A stretch of DNA of 20,807 nt, taken from a virus. The notes below the pieces were generated by a model. The model saw only the letters and a list, made by a program, of their open reading frames with translations. It ran no database searches and was not told where the DNA came from. The stretch covers positions 4,972 to 25,778 of the IMG/VR virus record IMGVR_UViG_3300030061_003638. One strand, given 5' to 3'. Both the position numbers and the translations under genes were made by a program. Shown here piece after piece: positions 1-7,659 of the stretch; position 1 is the stretch's first letter; each line of letters opens with the position of its first letter.

Positions 1-2405
1 TGTAGTTCAATTTCACCTTTTTCATTTTTAATAATTTGTCCACCAATTTGTTCTTTAACAAATTTTATATCTGTTTTTATTTTATCAATGCCTAATTTTT
101 TCTCCTCAGGTAAATATTTATTTTGTATACTAAGGTTAATGTTTTCTAATCGTTTTTGAGTGTTTTCTAAAATTTTAGCCGCAACATCTTCATCATATGT
201 TTCTGCTTTAAATTTATTTTCTAATTCTTTGTATTCATTTTCAAGAGTAAGGTTTTTACTTGTTAGAATAAGATTATCTATTTCTGCTGATTTTTCTTCA
301 AGAAGAAAAACATTCATATTATCATTAAAATCTTCTTCTTGTACAAGTAGATCTATTTCAGCTTTTAGTTTATCTCCTTTAAAACCTTCTAGTTTAGCAG
401 CATATTTAGTTGTAACTATTTCTTGTTTTAAATCTTCTTTTGCAATGTCAAGGTTAATTAAAGCTTGATCTAATTCTGCTTCTAATTTTGGTCTAAGTGT
501 GTCATTGGTAATACCTTTTGCTACATTATCTAAATTAATATTTTTAAGTTCGGCCGCAAGTAAATCTGGTTTGTTATCAGCAATAGCTTGATTGATAGTA
601 TTAGTTATAAGTCTTCCATCTACTAAGGCTTGTTTATCTTCTACTTCTAGCCCTTTTAAAATATCTGCATATTCAAATTCTATTTCTTTAATAGCAGTTT
701 CCATATTAATTTTAGCTGTTTCTCCTTTTACTTTTCCAAGATCTGCGGTTGCTTTAGCTATAGATTCCGCAGTATATAAATCTCTATTTTTTTCTACATC
801 AGATGTTTTACGATACACAGCTATTAAACTTTCATCTACATCAAGGGTATCTTTGTCGTCCTTTAAATATACTTTCATTAATGGGTCGTCTTCTTTTTTA
901 AGAGCTTGGGTCAAAGCTAAATTTTTAATTGTTGCTTGTTTTTCTTTGTTAATTTTATCATAGGCTAATGCTTTTTCTCCTACCATTTTTGATCCTTGAC
1001 CTAAAACATTAGCTAAAGGTTCTCCTTGAGCATAAGCCATAGCTAATGGGGCAACAACTGTAGAAAGAATGTCACCTATCATTATGTCTTTATCCGCTCC
1101 TGTATCTCCTCCTAAAATATCAGAAAATAATTTATAGTTAGCATCATATTTAGTTCGTAAAGGAGATGCTGCATCTGTGTCTTCAGTAAAAAGATCCATT
1201 ATAAACTGACCTGTATTAGAGTAGGGATCTGAGGCTTCAAAACCAAATCCTTGTTCTTCTTCAACACTTACACCAGAAGAACCAGTGCCGTTAGCGTACT
1301 TTGGGATTTTGCGTACAGCTCCTCCCATTGCATAGCCTACAATTCCTCCTTGGGCTATTCCAACAGGTTGTGTAGGCATTTCTAAACTTCCGTCTTCTAC
1401 TTGAGCTATTCCAACATTAGCCGTCTCCGTGTTAAGCATTTGCATAACGGGTTGAATTAATGCTAGCACACTATCAGGTGTTTTTTCAGCATCTTCTTCT
1501 CCTACATAAGCCGCTAATTCTTTTCTTCTATCAGCTTCACTTAAATTATCACCTCTAGTAGATTGCATTAACTCATCATAAGTTTCAGAACTATCTATTT
1601 GTTGTCGAGCAGCTTCTCCTTCCGCCATCATTGTAGCAGTTTGTTCTTCACTAAAGCCGTCCATAATACCTACATTTTCAGCATTTACTTGTTCTCCCAT
1701 TGGAGGAGAACCTGCTTGTCTAAATCGAAGATCAGGACCTTCTCCTTCTCTTACAACAGAATTAGGATCAAAGGGAGCTTCTCCTTCTCTTACAACAGAA
1801 AATGGGTCTAAAATTTCTTGTCCTGAAGTTGGTTGTTGTTGTGATAAAAAATTTTGTATGGCTTGGAGTAAAGTTTCTCTCATCTTGTCTTCTCCGTGTG
1901 GACCAGAACCTTCAGATCTATTCATCTCTTCATTCATTTCATTTCTTAATTGATCTTTTATTTGCAATAATTTTTCATATTCATTTCCAGAGCTGCTAAT
2001 TGTTCTCTCTTCAATGGTAACTGAATCAAATGAAACATTAGGGTATAATAAGTTAAAATCAAACTCATCAAGAACATAGTCACTTCCTGATCCACCTAAA
2101 AAATCTTGGTCTTTTTTTAAATGTTCATTAATAGTATTTATAAAATTACTGCCTTTAACAGTACTTAATAGTTTTTCTAACCCAGATACTACTTTTTTTC
2201 CAAAACCTGCTGTTTTATCTTCTATAGATTGACTTCCTTCAAACATTTCATCTGTAAGCTCAATATCATCTACTATTTCTCCTTCTTTAGGAGAACCACT
2301 ATCTCTTTTAACTACAGGGTATGTTTCACGAACCACGGGCATCGGACCACGAAGAGGTGGTAATGCTGAAGGTCTTCTAAACATTTGTCTATTTAAAACT
2401 GCCAT
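1..2405 (-). CDS. Large virion-associated protein, C-terminus beyond window
   Basis: The frame is open from an ATG at 2405 to the left edge (801 codons visible, no stop). It begins MAVLNRQMFRRPSALPPLRG. Residues about 1-110 are acidic and linker-like. A 13-residue tandem repeat with core SVVREGE lies near residues 202-222. A Gly-rich patch (GGIVGYAMGGAVRKIPKYANG) near 350-370 resembles short patches that recur in marine phage structural proteins. From about residue 480 on the protein is highly charged (Lys, Glu, Asp, Ala, Leu) and probably a long alpha-helical coiled coil. No enzyme motif was seen. Its ATG overlaps the upstream stop by one base (TAATG), so it is the third gene of a co-transcribed late block. 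Size, helical content and position after two virion genes suggest an internal/ejection protein or tail-associated structural protein. The specific role is inferred. Confidence 0.75.
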   Translation of the reverse strand, partial: MAVLNRQMFRRPSALPPLRGPMPVVRETYPVVKRDSGSPKEGEIVDDIELTDEMFEGSQSIEDKTAGFGKKVVSGLEKLLSTVKGSNFINTINEHLKKDQDFLGGSGSDYVLDEFDFNLLYPNVSFDSVTIEERTISSSGNEYEKLLQIKDQLRNEMNEEMNRSEGSGPHGEDKMRETLLQAIQNFLSQQQPTSGQEILDPFSVVREGEAPFDPNSVVREGEGPDLRFRQAGSPPMGEQVNAENVGIMDGFSEEQTATMMAEGEAARQQIDSSETYDELMQSTRGDNLSEADRRKELAAYVGEEDAEKTPDSVLALIQPVMQMLNTETANVGIAQVEDGSLEMPTQPVGIAQGGIVGYAMGGAVRKIPKYANGTGSSGVSVEEEQGFGFEASDPYSNTGQFIMDLFTEDTDAASPLRTKYDANYKLFSDILGGDTGADKDIMIGDILSTVVAPLAMAYAQGEPLANVLGQGSKMVGEKALAYDKINKEKQATIKNLALTQALKKEDDPLMKVYLKDDKDTLDVDESLIAVYRKTSDVEKNRDLYTAESIAKATADLGKVKGETAKINMETAIKEIEFEYADILKGLEVEDKQALVDGRLITNTINQAIADNKPDLLAAELKNINLDNVAKGITNDTLRPKLEAELDQALINLDIAKEDLKQEIVTTKYAAKLEGFKGDKLKAEIDLLVQEEDFNDNMNVFLLEEKSAEIDNLILTSKNLTLENEYKELENKFKAETYDEDVAAKILENTQKRLENINLSIQNKYLPEEKKLGIDKIKTDIKFVKEQIGGQIIKNEKGEIEL
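1741..1800 (-). repeat. Two-copy 21-bp direct repeat, 39-bp period, in coding sequence
   Basis: Identical 21-bp copies lie at 1741-1761 and 1780-1800. The 39-bp period is 13 codons, so the reading frame is preserved. Each copy encodes SVVREGE, preceded by DPF or DPN and followed by AP or GP. It is a small in-frame duplication inside the linker-like part of the large virion gene. Confidence 0.85.
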
Positions 2406-3328
2406 TACACTACCCCTAACTTTTTAAGACCAGCTATTCCTGATATAGCCCCTATACCTGTTCCAATTGCTTGTTGTAATGGGCTTACAGAAGGTGCTTG
2501 AGCAATACTCAATACTTGTTGACTAGTTGGTGCTCCTTGTAAAATATCACCATAAAAACCTAATTGTTGATATGGTTGCATAATACCTTGTAATAAATTT
2601 TGTCGTTTAATATCTTCTTGTTGTTGTGCAAATTGTTGTTCAAATCCTCCTGTTGCAAGAAGATTAGATACATCTTGTGCGGCTAAACCTTGTTGTTGTG
2701 CACCAAGTCCTACCATTCCTTGACCAAGTGCGGCTTGTTGTTGACCTAAAGCCCCAATTCCTAATGCTGCTAATCGTTGTCTTTCCATTTGATTAGCAAC
2801 GCCTGCTTGAGCTTGACCAAAATTTTGTAAATTTAATTGAGATAAAGCTCGTGCTCGTGCATCTTGTAAATTTTCTCCAAGTTCTGCTTGAGCTACTCCA
2901 AATCGTGAACCACCAAATGCTCCTGCTTGTTGTGCTTGAGTCGCTAATTGTGATTCAGCTAATTGACCTTGTTTATTAAGTTCAGTCATTGTGGCATCAA
3001 TAACCGATTGTTGGAAAGGATTCATGTAAGCATCAAGTTGACCTTGAGTAGGAGCTCCCGTAATACCACCTAATTGAGTAATAGCTTGATCTGTTGTACC
3101 TAATCCTTTTGTTACTGCTTGTTGACCTTGAGTTAAAAATGGTTGATATGCACCAATACCCGCTTTTTGTAATGCAAGAGCATCTTTTTGATCTTGTGTT
3201 AAACCCGCAAGAATATAATCAGGAAGAGTGTATCCTTTTTCTGTAAGAGCTTTCGCCGTATCCATTAACCCAAGTTTACGGGCTTCTATATCGGGGGCTT
3301 CTCGTGTAATATATTCTTCGACTGACAT
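2405..3328 (-). CDS. Gln-rich internal virion protein (AGAFGGSR type)
   Basis: 307 aa. The N-terminus is MSVEEYITREAPDIEARKLG. Residues 101-111 read YMNPFQQSVID and residues 135-142 AGAFGGSR, followed by Gln/Ala/Leu-rich helical repeats to about residue 250 and a Gly/Ile hydrophobic C-terminal segment (about 285-303). The pairing of YMNPFQQ with AFGGSR is familiar from predicted structural or DNA-ejection proteins of marine and alphaproteobacterial podoviruses; I recognise the pattern, not a characterised function. The high Gln/Ala content suits a helical internal protein that unfolds during ejection. The ATG at 3328 overlaps the upstream stop by one base (TAATG), and the next gene starts the same way at 2405, which indicates translational coupling. 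No signal peptide and no catalytic motif were seen. Confidence 0.8.
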   Translation of the reverse strand: MSVEEYITREAPDIEARKLGLMDTAKALTEKGYTLPDYILAGLTQDQKDALALQKAGIGAYQPFLTQGQQAVTKGLGTTDQAITQLGGITGAPTQGQLDAYMNPFQQSVIDATMTELNKQGQLAESQLATQAQQAGAFGGSRFGVAQAELGENLQDARARALSQLNLQNFGQAQAGVANQMERQRLAALGIGALGQQQAALGQGMVGLGAQQQGLAAQDVSNLLATGGFEQQFAQQQEDIKRQNLLQGIMQPYQQLGFYGDILQGAPTSQQVLSIAQAPSVSPLQQAIGTGIGAISGIAGLKKLGVV

Positions 3329-4386
3329 TATGCTGCTACTCCTCTAGATTGCGTGGACAATGTACCACCTTTTTCTAAATTTTTCATTACTTCATACATT
3401 TTTTTAGCACCTTCTCTTCTACTTCCTTTTCCTGCATTTTCTACAGCTTGAGCTGTAAATACAAATTCTCCATCACTTAACATTGCAGGGATGTCATCAC
3501 TTGTACCTGTTCCTGGACCATTTATTTCACCATTCTTTCGTGGGAAATATTTTTCTGATCCATCCGCTAATTGTATTATTCCGCCTTTAGCAGATGTACG
3601 AATAAAATCAGTTGGTAAATCTTCAACAGGAAGTCCATAATAATCTTGTAAATCTTTATAGTAATAAGGTTTAACTCCTTGTCCTGCTATTTGAAATTCT
3701 TGTGGGTCTTCATAATATAATGGATTTAATGCCATTTGATCAGGAGGAACAAAGTCTTTTGCTTCTTTTGAAGCGGCCATATATGTTAATAAAGGAGATG
3801 TAACTGCGCCTGCCATTAATGCATTACCTGCAAAATTACCTCCTAAAAGTTTATTACCTCCTGTTGTTGCAACTTGTTTTGCTATTTGAGAATCTAACAT
3901 TTTGTCAGTAATTAGTTTTTTTGTTGCAGGATCAGCATTAGTAAATAATGCTGGGTTTACATTGTTAGATTTTAAAAATTCTACTTCAGTCATTCCTGTT
4001 GGAGTAATACTTGTATCTGCTGCAACAACTTCTTGAGGACCCATAAATTTATTTAAAAGGTTATATTTATCTCCCATAGCAAATTTTCCACCAAACATTC
4101 CTTTACCAGCATATTTTTGAAATGGTCCAAAAGATCCTGCAAGAGAACCAATACCATATCCAAGAGCTGCTGCTTTAAGAGCTTCTTCAGGAGATTTTCC
4201 TGCTATTAAACTTCCTATACCTGATCCAATACCAGCACCTGCCGCACCACCAATTAAAAAACCAATACCAGCACCTGCAATAGGGGCAACTTTTTTAACC
4301 GTATCTTTTACTTTTTTAAATATATTTTTAACAAATCCGCCAATACCGTATTGAGGAATAGTCTTTAAAAATTTTTCGTCAATCAT
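3328..4386 (-). CDS. Glycine-zipper virion protein with conserved phage C-terminus
   Basis: 352 aa. A Lys-rich amphipathic stretch (about 17-33) is followed by a long Gly/Ala/Ile segment (about 34-87) with GxxxG-type spacing, typical of a glycine-zipper that packs within or across membranes. The middle is unremarkable. From residue 290 there is GPGTGTSDDIPAMLSDGEFV, then TAQAVENAGKGSRREGAKKM, a C-terminal signature recurrent in marine phage structural proteins. The likely role is a structural or ejection protein that contacts the host membrane; this is inferred. The ATG at 4386 is preceded on the minus strand by AAAGG about 7 nt upstream. It is the first gene of the leftward late block and is divergent from the oxygenase operon across a 140-bp gap. 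Confidence 0.8.
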   Translation of the reverse strand: MIDEKFLKTIPQYGIGGFVKNIFKKVKDTVKKVAPIAGAGIGFLIGGAAGAGIGSGIGSLIAGKSPEEALKAAALGYGIGSLAGSFGPFQKYAGKGMFGGKFAMGDKYNLLNKFMGPQEVVAADTSITPTGMTEVEFLKSNNVNPALFTNADPATKKLITDKMLDSQIAKQVATTGGNKLLGGNFAGNALMAGAVTSPLLTYMAASKEAKDFVPPDQMALNPLYYEDPQEFQIAGQGVKPYYYKDLQDYYGLPVEDLPTDFIRTSAKGGIIQLADGSEKYFPRKNGEINGPGTGTSDDIPAMLSDGEFVFTAQAVENAGKGSRREGAKKMYEVMKNLEKGGTLSTQSRGVAA

Positions 4387-4465
4387 GCATAATCCTTTAA
4401 TAGCAACTGTTTTTTTGTTGAAAATGCAAGCAGGCGAAACTTGTAAGAAAAAGCCAATTTATTTA

Positions 4466-4481
4466 TATATTTATAGGGAAA
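4466..4481 (+). promoter_or_regulatory. Possible single-subunit phage RNA polymerase promoter core
   Basis: The divergent gap 4387-4526 holds TATAGGGA at 4472-4479 within an A/T run. This matches the initiation-proximal part of T7-type promoters (TATAGGGA). The upstream recognition half does not match T7 itself, which would be expected if the phage polymerase has its own specificity. One copy only, no polymerase gene in the window, so this is weak. Confidence 0.2.
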
Positions 4482-4484
4482 TTA

Positions 4485-4512
4485 TTGCTATATGACAACA
4501 AATATTTATAGT
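4485..4512 (+). promoter_or_regulatory. Candidate sigma70-like promoter of oxygenase operon
   Basis: TTGCTA at 4485-4490 (4/6 to the -35 consensus) and TATAGT at 4507-4512 (5/6 to the -10) are 16 bp apart and point at the gene starting at 4527. The predicted transcript would begin near 4519, inside the AAAGG ribosome site at 4517-4521, so the leader would be very short. That, and the A/T-rich background, keep confidence low. Confidence 0.3.
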
Positions 4513-4526
4513 AAAGAAAGGTAAGT

Positions 4527-5219
4527 ATGGTTAAGAAAGAGAAAACACAACAACAAGTATTAACTTTTGAGGCTATTAGACCCTTTGGCCCTACTATTGT
4601 TAAAGGAAAGTTACCTAAATATCTTATTGATTTAATGGATAATAAATCAACAGAGATGTTAGAAGATGAAAAACTTGCTAAAGAATTTGATCATTCAGGT
4701 TCTCTTGCAGGTAATGTTAAACAAGAAGTTAGGTTTCCTCAGAAGTGGATGAGCACAGAAGAGTTTTTGCCAATGGTAAATTTAATGGGTGAAATGGTTA
4801 AACAATATATTTCTATTCCTCCAGCTAATGAAACTATTACACCTGAGTATGTAGGTAAAATGGTCATTGAATCTATGTGGGTCGTGAGCCAATGGGCAGG
4901 AGACTTTAATCCTTTTCATATACACGAGGGACAACTATCAGGAGTTTTTTATTTACGAGTGCCTCCTAGTCTTCCAGAAGAATATGCAAAAGAAGATCAT
5001 TACCCAACTGTAGGAGATATAGTTTGGTTTGATGGTCGTGCCTCTACTTTTAGTGGTCATAAATTTCAACACTCTCCAGAAGTAGGTGACATATTTTTAT
5101 TTCCAAATTGGTTAGCACATGGTGTCTATCCTTTTAGAACACAAAATGAAGAAAGACGATCCGTATCGTTTAATCTTCATTTAATTAAAAAAGAAGAAGA
5201 AAAACAATTATTAAAATAA
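4527..5219 (+). CDS. Fe(II)/2-oxoglutarate oxygenase, 2OG-FeII_Oxy_5-like
   Basis: 230 aa. The double-stranded beta-helix core is readable: the metal region is FNPFHIHEGQLSGVFYL with H131 and H133 (E134 follows), and the distal part is GDIFLFPNWLAHGVYPF with H198. Arg 210/211 in RRSVSFN is the expected 2-oxoglutarate carboxylate anchor. The NPxHxHxG..SGVFYL and FPxWLxH pattern matches the putative oxygenase family PF13759, common in cyanophages and other marine phages. Such enzymes couple 2OG decarboxylation to hydroxylation of a substrate; the substrate here is unknown. AAAGG at 4517-4521 sits 5 nt before the ATG. It is the first gene of the rightward cassette, directly abutting the next. 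The first ~110 residues are a variable helical domain. Confidence 0.85.
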   Translation: MVKKEKTQQQVLTFEAIRPFGPTIVKGKLPKYLIDLMDNKSTEMLEDEKLAKEFDHSGSLAGNVKQEVRFPQKWMSTEEFLPMVNLMGEMVKQYISIPPANETITPEYVGKMVIESMWVVSQWAGDFNPFHIHEGQLSGVFYLRVPPSLPEEYAKEDHYPTVGDIVWFDGRASTFSGHKFQHSPEVGDIFLFPNWLAHGVYPFRTQNEERRSVSFNLHLIKKEEEKQLLK

Positions 5220-5495
5220 ATGATTAACATAAACAAAACTCCTATGGTTCGTATAACATGGCTTGATGCCCGTGATATGGAAACTGGGTGGTTACCTGCT
5301 AAGGATATTGTTAATGCACCGTTAGCCGTGTGCCAAGAAGTAGGATGGATGGTTACTAATACAGATAAGAAAGTTGTTATTATGCGTTCATGGTGCACAG
5401 ATAAAGATGATAACCACGGTGGCGGTGCTATTGCTATACCTAAAGGATGGGTAACTAAAATAGAATATTTAACAATTAGCTATGCTACTCAGTAA
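5220..5495 (+). CDS. Small conserved phage protein, function unknown
   Basis: 91 aa, starting MININKTPMVRITWLDARDM. It reads as a compact beta-rich domain: VRITWLDARDMETGW, then PLAVCQEVGWMVTNTDKKVVIMRSW, an acidic/Gly loop (DKDDNHGGG) and IPKGWVTKIEYL. Small proteins of this W-D-A...VGW...IPKG layout recur in marine phages near structural genes; no function is known to me. The start codon follows the upstream stop with no spacer, and the end overlaps the next gene by 14 bp, so it is co-translated with the oxygenases. Two Cys (39, 59) are present but no metal site is evident. Confidence 0.8.
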   Translation: MININKTPMVRITWLDARDMETGWLPAKDIVNAPLAVCQEVGWMVTNTDKKVVIMRSWCTDKDDNHGGGAIAIPKGWVTKIEYLTISYATQ

Positions 5496-6000
5496 AAAAC
5501 AAATTAAAGATATACAACAAAATAAAGTAACTTTTATTCGAAACTTTACTACTCTTAATAAAGTATATGATTTTAATTATATTTCTGTTGTAGCTGATGA
5601 ATATGTAGGCGATGAAAATGGTATACAAATTTATTCACGAGGGGATCATTCATTTGAAAAAGTATGGGGAGTTAAACATTTACATAATGCTGATTATGAT
5701 TTGTTTTCTTATTATGATTTTTTAAAAAAAATGTTTATTTTTAATGAAGATTCTCGAAGCGGTGTAGATTTATTTTTTTCTTTTGCTACATGTGTAGGAC
5801 CTCCGCACATAGATGAAGAATGTATATTTCTTTTAGGTTTAAAAGGAAGCACTATTTATAAAGATTATTTAAATCGCAAGGATTACATTGTAGAAAAAGG
5901 TGACTTGTTATTTATTCCAGGGGGAATTAGACATAAAGCTATTGCTTGTTCTCCTCGCATTATTGCTTCAATAGGTTTTTTTGGTGACAGAAAAAAATAA
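5482..6000 (+). CDS. Compact JmjC/cupin-type 2OG oxygenase (ROX-like)
   Basis: 172 aa. The core is GPPHIDEECIFLLGLKGS, then YIVEKGDLLFIPGGIRHKAI and IIASIGFF. The candidate iron triad is H109-x-D111 and H151. K121 is positioned like the 2OG-binding lysine of JmjC enzymes. The H-x-D...G.K...KGDLLFIPGG..H order resembles the ribosomal oxygenase/JmjC_2 group (RoxA/YcfD, NO66, MINA53; PF08007), which hydroxylate ribosomal proteins. This protein is much shorter than those and lacks their dimerisation and winged-helix parts, so its substrate may differ. The ATG at 5482 lies inside the preceding gene and no strong ribosome site is visible, suggesting coupling. A metal-binding cupin that is not an oxygenase is the alternative. 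Confidence 0.7.
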   Translation: MLLSKKQIKDIQQNKVTFIRNFTTLNKVYDFNYISVVADEYVGDENGIQIYSRGDHSFEKVWGVKHLHNADYDLFSYYDFLKKMFIFNEDSRSGVDLFFSFATCVGPPHIDEECIFLLGLKGSTIYKDYLNRKDYIVEKGDLLFIPGGIRHKAIACSPRIIASIGFFGDRKK

Positions 6001-6562
6001 AAATATTTTATCAGTTGATTGTGATTTTGTTAAAGATTCTAGATCTTTAGTAAAATTAATTAAATTTGTTTTACAATATATAGATAAGATAGAAGATACC
6101 CACATTGTAATATCTCAAAAACATGTAGACATATATTATATTTTAGAACCTTTATTAAAAAATAAAAAAACTATAGATGTAGTTTCTATTGATCATCATC
6201 ATGATTTAACTTATCCAGACTTTCCTATTGAAAAAGGATTAGCTTCTAGCAATTGGCTTGGATATTATTTAATGAAACCTAATTTTATTGATAATGCATA
6301 TTGGTTATCTAATTATACATCAGATCCCAATGCAGGAGTTAAATGTGAAGATTGGATAACTATTACTAAAACATTTGAAGATATTGCTTTTGATTCATTT
6401 GATTATTTATTTATTTGTGAATCTCCTTCTTATGCTACCAATGAATTTTCTTTGTGTGCTTACAGAATATTAATAGAAATTATAACAAGATTAAAAAATA
6501 AAGATAAATTTTTTTTTATGAAACCTACTTTACTTAACCATAAATATGCCTTTATTAACTAG
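5984..6562 (+). CDS. UPF0489/arginase-fold-like protein
   Basis: About 192 aa. The start is GTG at 5984 (TTG at 5981 is also in frame); both lie inside the end of the upstream gene. The N-terminus reads NILSVDCDF, followed by IVISQKHVDIYYIL, then VVSIDHHHDLTY, and LASSNWLGYYL. The S-V-D-x-D start and the SIDHHHDL metal-like cluster resemble UPF0489 (PF12640) and, more remotely, arginase/deacetylase-type metal sites; I recognise the layout only. No characterised activity is known to me for phage members. It sits between an oxygenase and a sulfotransferase with overlaps on both sides, so it is probably part of the same tailoring pathway. No membrane segment or signal peptide. Confidence 0.55.
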   Translation: MTEKNKNILSVDCDFVKDSRSLVKLIKFVLQYIDKIEDTHIVISQKHVDIYYILEPLLKNKKTIDVVSIDHHHDLTYPDFPIEKGLASSNWLGYYLMKPNFIDNAYWLSNYTSDPNAGVKCEDWITITKTFEDIAFDSFDYLFICESPSYATNEFSLCAYRILIEIITRLKNKDKFFFMKPTLLNHKYAFIN

Positions 6563-7145
6563 TCCCAATAATAAAAAAGTTTTTTTTATTCACATACCTA
6601 GAACAGCAGGGCGTGCTTTGTCTGAATGGTTTGTGCAGAATAATTTTAATATTGAACATTATGATTGGAAACATTTAATTAATGATAATCCTGTAGGACA
6701 TCTTTGTTATCCTAATTACAATCTTCTTCCAGGAGTAAAAGATGTTTTTAAATTTGCAGTAGTGCGAGATCCTTTAGATAGATTTATTTCTATGTGTCGC
6801 ATTGTAGATTATGATTTTAGTAAAGTAAAAACTAAAGAAGATTTTAAAAATGTTATTGAATCTTTAAAAGAACAAACAAAAGGAATGAATTGGTTTACTC
6901 CTCAACATTATTTTATTGATAAAAAAACAGTATGGTGGAAACTAGAAGCTAAATTTGAAAGAGTATTTGTAGAGTGGTTAGCTCTTCCTTCATATGGAAA
7001 TGTTAAGTTAGAAGGAAAGATAGGGGATTATCCTAAAGAAGATTATGATAGTAAGCCTCTTCCTTTACTTTCTATGGAAGTAAAAAATTTAGTTAAAGAA
7101 TATTATAAAGAAGATTATGAAAGGTTTAATTATGCAATACAATAA
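6546..7145 (+). CDS. PAPS-dependent sulfotransferase family protein
   Basis: 199 aa. The 5'-phosphosulfate-binding loop is clear at residues 14-22 (FFIHIPRTAG) and the 3'-phosphate-binding segment at 69-82 (KFAVVRDPLDRFIS). These are the two hallmark motifs of Golgi-type carbohydrate sulfotransferases and their bacterial/phage relatives (Sulfotransfer_2, PF03567-like), which move sulfate from PAPS to a hydroxyl group. It is shorter than cellular enzymes (usually ~300 aa) but holds both cofactor motifs, so the core looks intact. A hydroxyl made by a neighbouring oxygenase or a sugar added by the glycosyltransferase is an attractive acceptor, but that is inference. It overlaps its upstream neighbour by 17 bp and the next gene by 14 bp. 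No transmembrane anchor: cytoplasmic. Confidence 0.85.
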   Translation: MPLLTSPNNKKVFFIHIPRTAGRALSEWFVQNNFNIEHYDWKHLINDNPVGHLCYPNYNLLPGVKDVFKFAVVRDPLDRFISMCRIVDYDFSKVKTKEDFKNVIESLKEQTKGMNWFTPQHYFIDKKTVWWKLEAKFERVFVEWLALPSYGNVKLEGKIGDYPKEDYDSKPLPLLSMEVKNLVKEYYKEDYERFNYAIQ

Positions 7146-7659
7146 AGCTACTAGATTTGTACAATATGTAGATAATTTTTTAGATGAAAAAACTTTAAAA
7201 TCTCTTCAAGATAATTTTTTACAATTAGAGTATACTCCACGGGTAAATGAGGATGGATTGTATGGAAATAGACATCGTTTCAACACACAAAAAATGAAAA
7301 AAGATCCTTTATTAGATCGTATAAAAGAATTTTTTTTTCCTTATTATGATTTAGAACCCACAGAAGTTGCAGCACACCTAAGACATAATAGCACAAAACC
7401 TATGGTACATACAGATCATAAAACTGATTGTAATTTTTTATTGTTTGTTAAAGGTGAACCTTTATTAAATAATGGTACAGGTTTTTTTACTGACACTGGT
7501 CAACTTTCTTCTCATGTAGGGTTTGTAGAAAACAGAGCTATATTTTTTAATGGCGCTAAAATAGCTCACACAGATCTTCAGTCTTTTGGTGATAGCTCCC
7601 CTCGATATACATTAAATATTTTTTATAAAAAAGCTCAACCTAAAGCTGCGGGGTTTTAA
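7132..7659 (+). CDS. 2OG-Fe(II) oxygenase, HxD type, paralogue of 16718 gene
   Basis: 175 aa from the ATG at 7132. I prefer this to the in-frame ATG at 7117 because AAAGG at 7120-7124 is 7 nt upstream and the protein then begins MQYNKATRFVQYVDNFLDE. The iron site is MVHTDHKT (H93, D95) and IAHTDLQ (H146); the 2OG anchor is R158 in SPRYTLNIFY. NNGTGFFT and VGFVENRAIFFN are shared almost word for word with the protein at 16718-17251, as are the opening (Y)VDNF and EYTPRVNE/EFTPPPNE, so the two are paralogues. Family-level function is hydroxylation of an unknown substrate. The stop overlaps the next ATG by one base (TAATG). Confidence 0.85.
   Translation: MQYNKATRFVQYVDNFLDEKTLKSLQDNFLQLEYTPRVNEDGLYGNRHRFNTQKMKKDPLLDRIKEFFFPYYDLEPTEVAAHLRHNSTKPMVHTDHKTDCNFLLFVKGEPLLNNGTGFFTDTGQLSSHVGFVENRAIFFNGAKIAHTDLQSFGDSSPRYTLNIFYKKAQPKAAGF

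Noticed and set aside
160-1999. Several plus-strand open frames (160-468, 592-963, 1599-1811, 1802-1999)
   Set aside because: They are Ser/Phe/Leu-rich shadows of the long minus-strand virion gene, which is open across the whole interval, and have no ribosome sites.
5177-5398. Minus-strand open frame opposite the 91-aa protein gene
   Set aside because: It is antisense to two well-supported overlapping genes and has no family motif.
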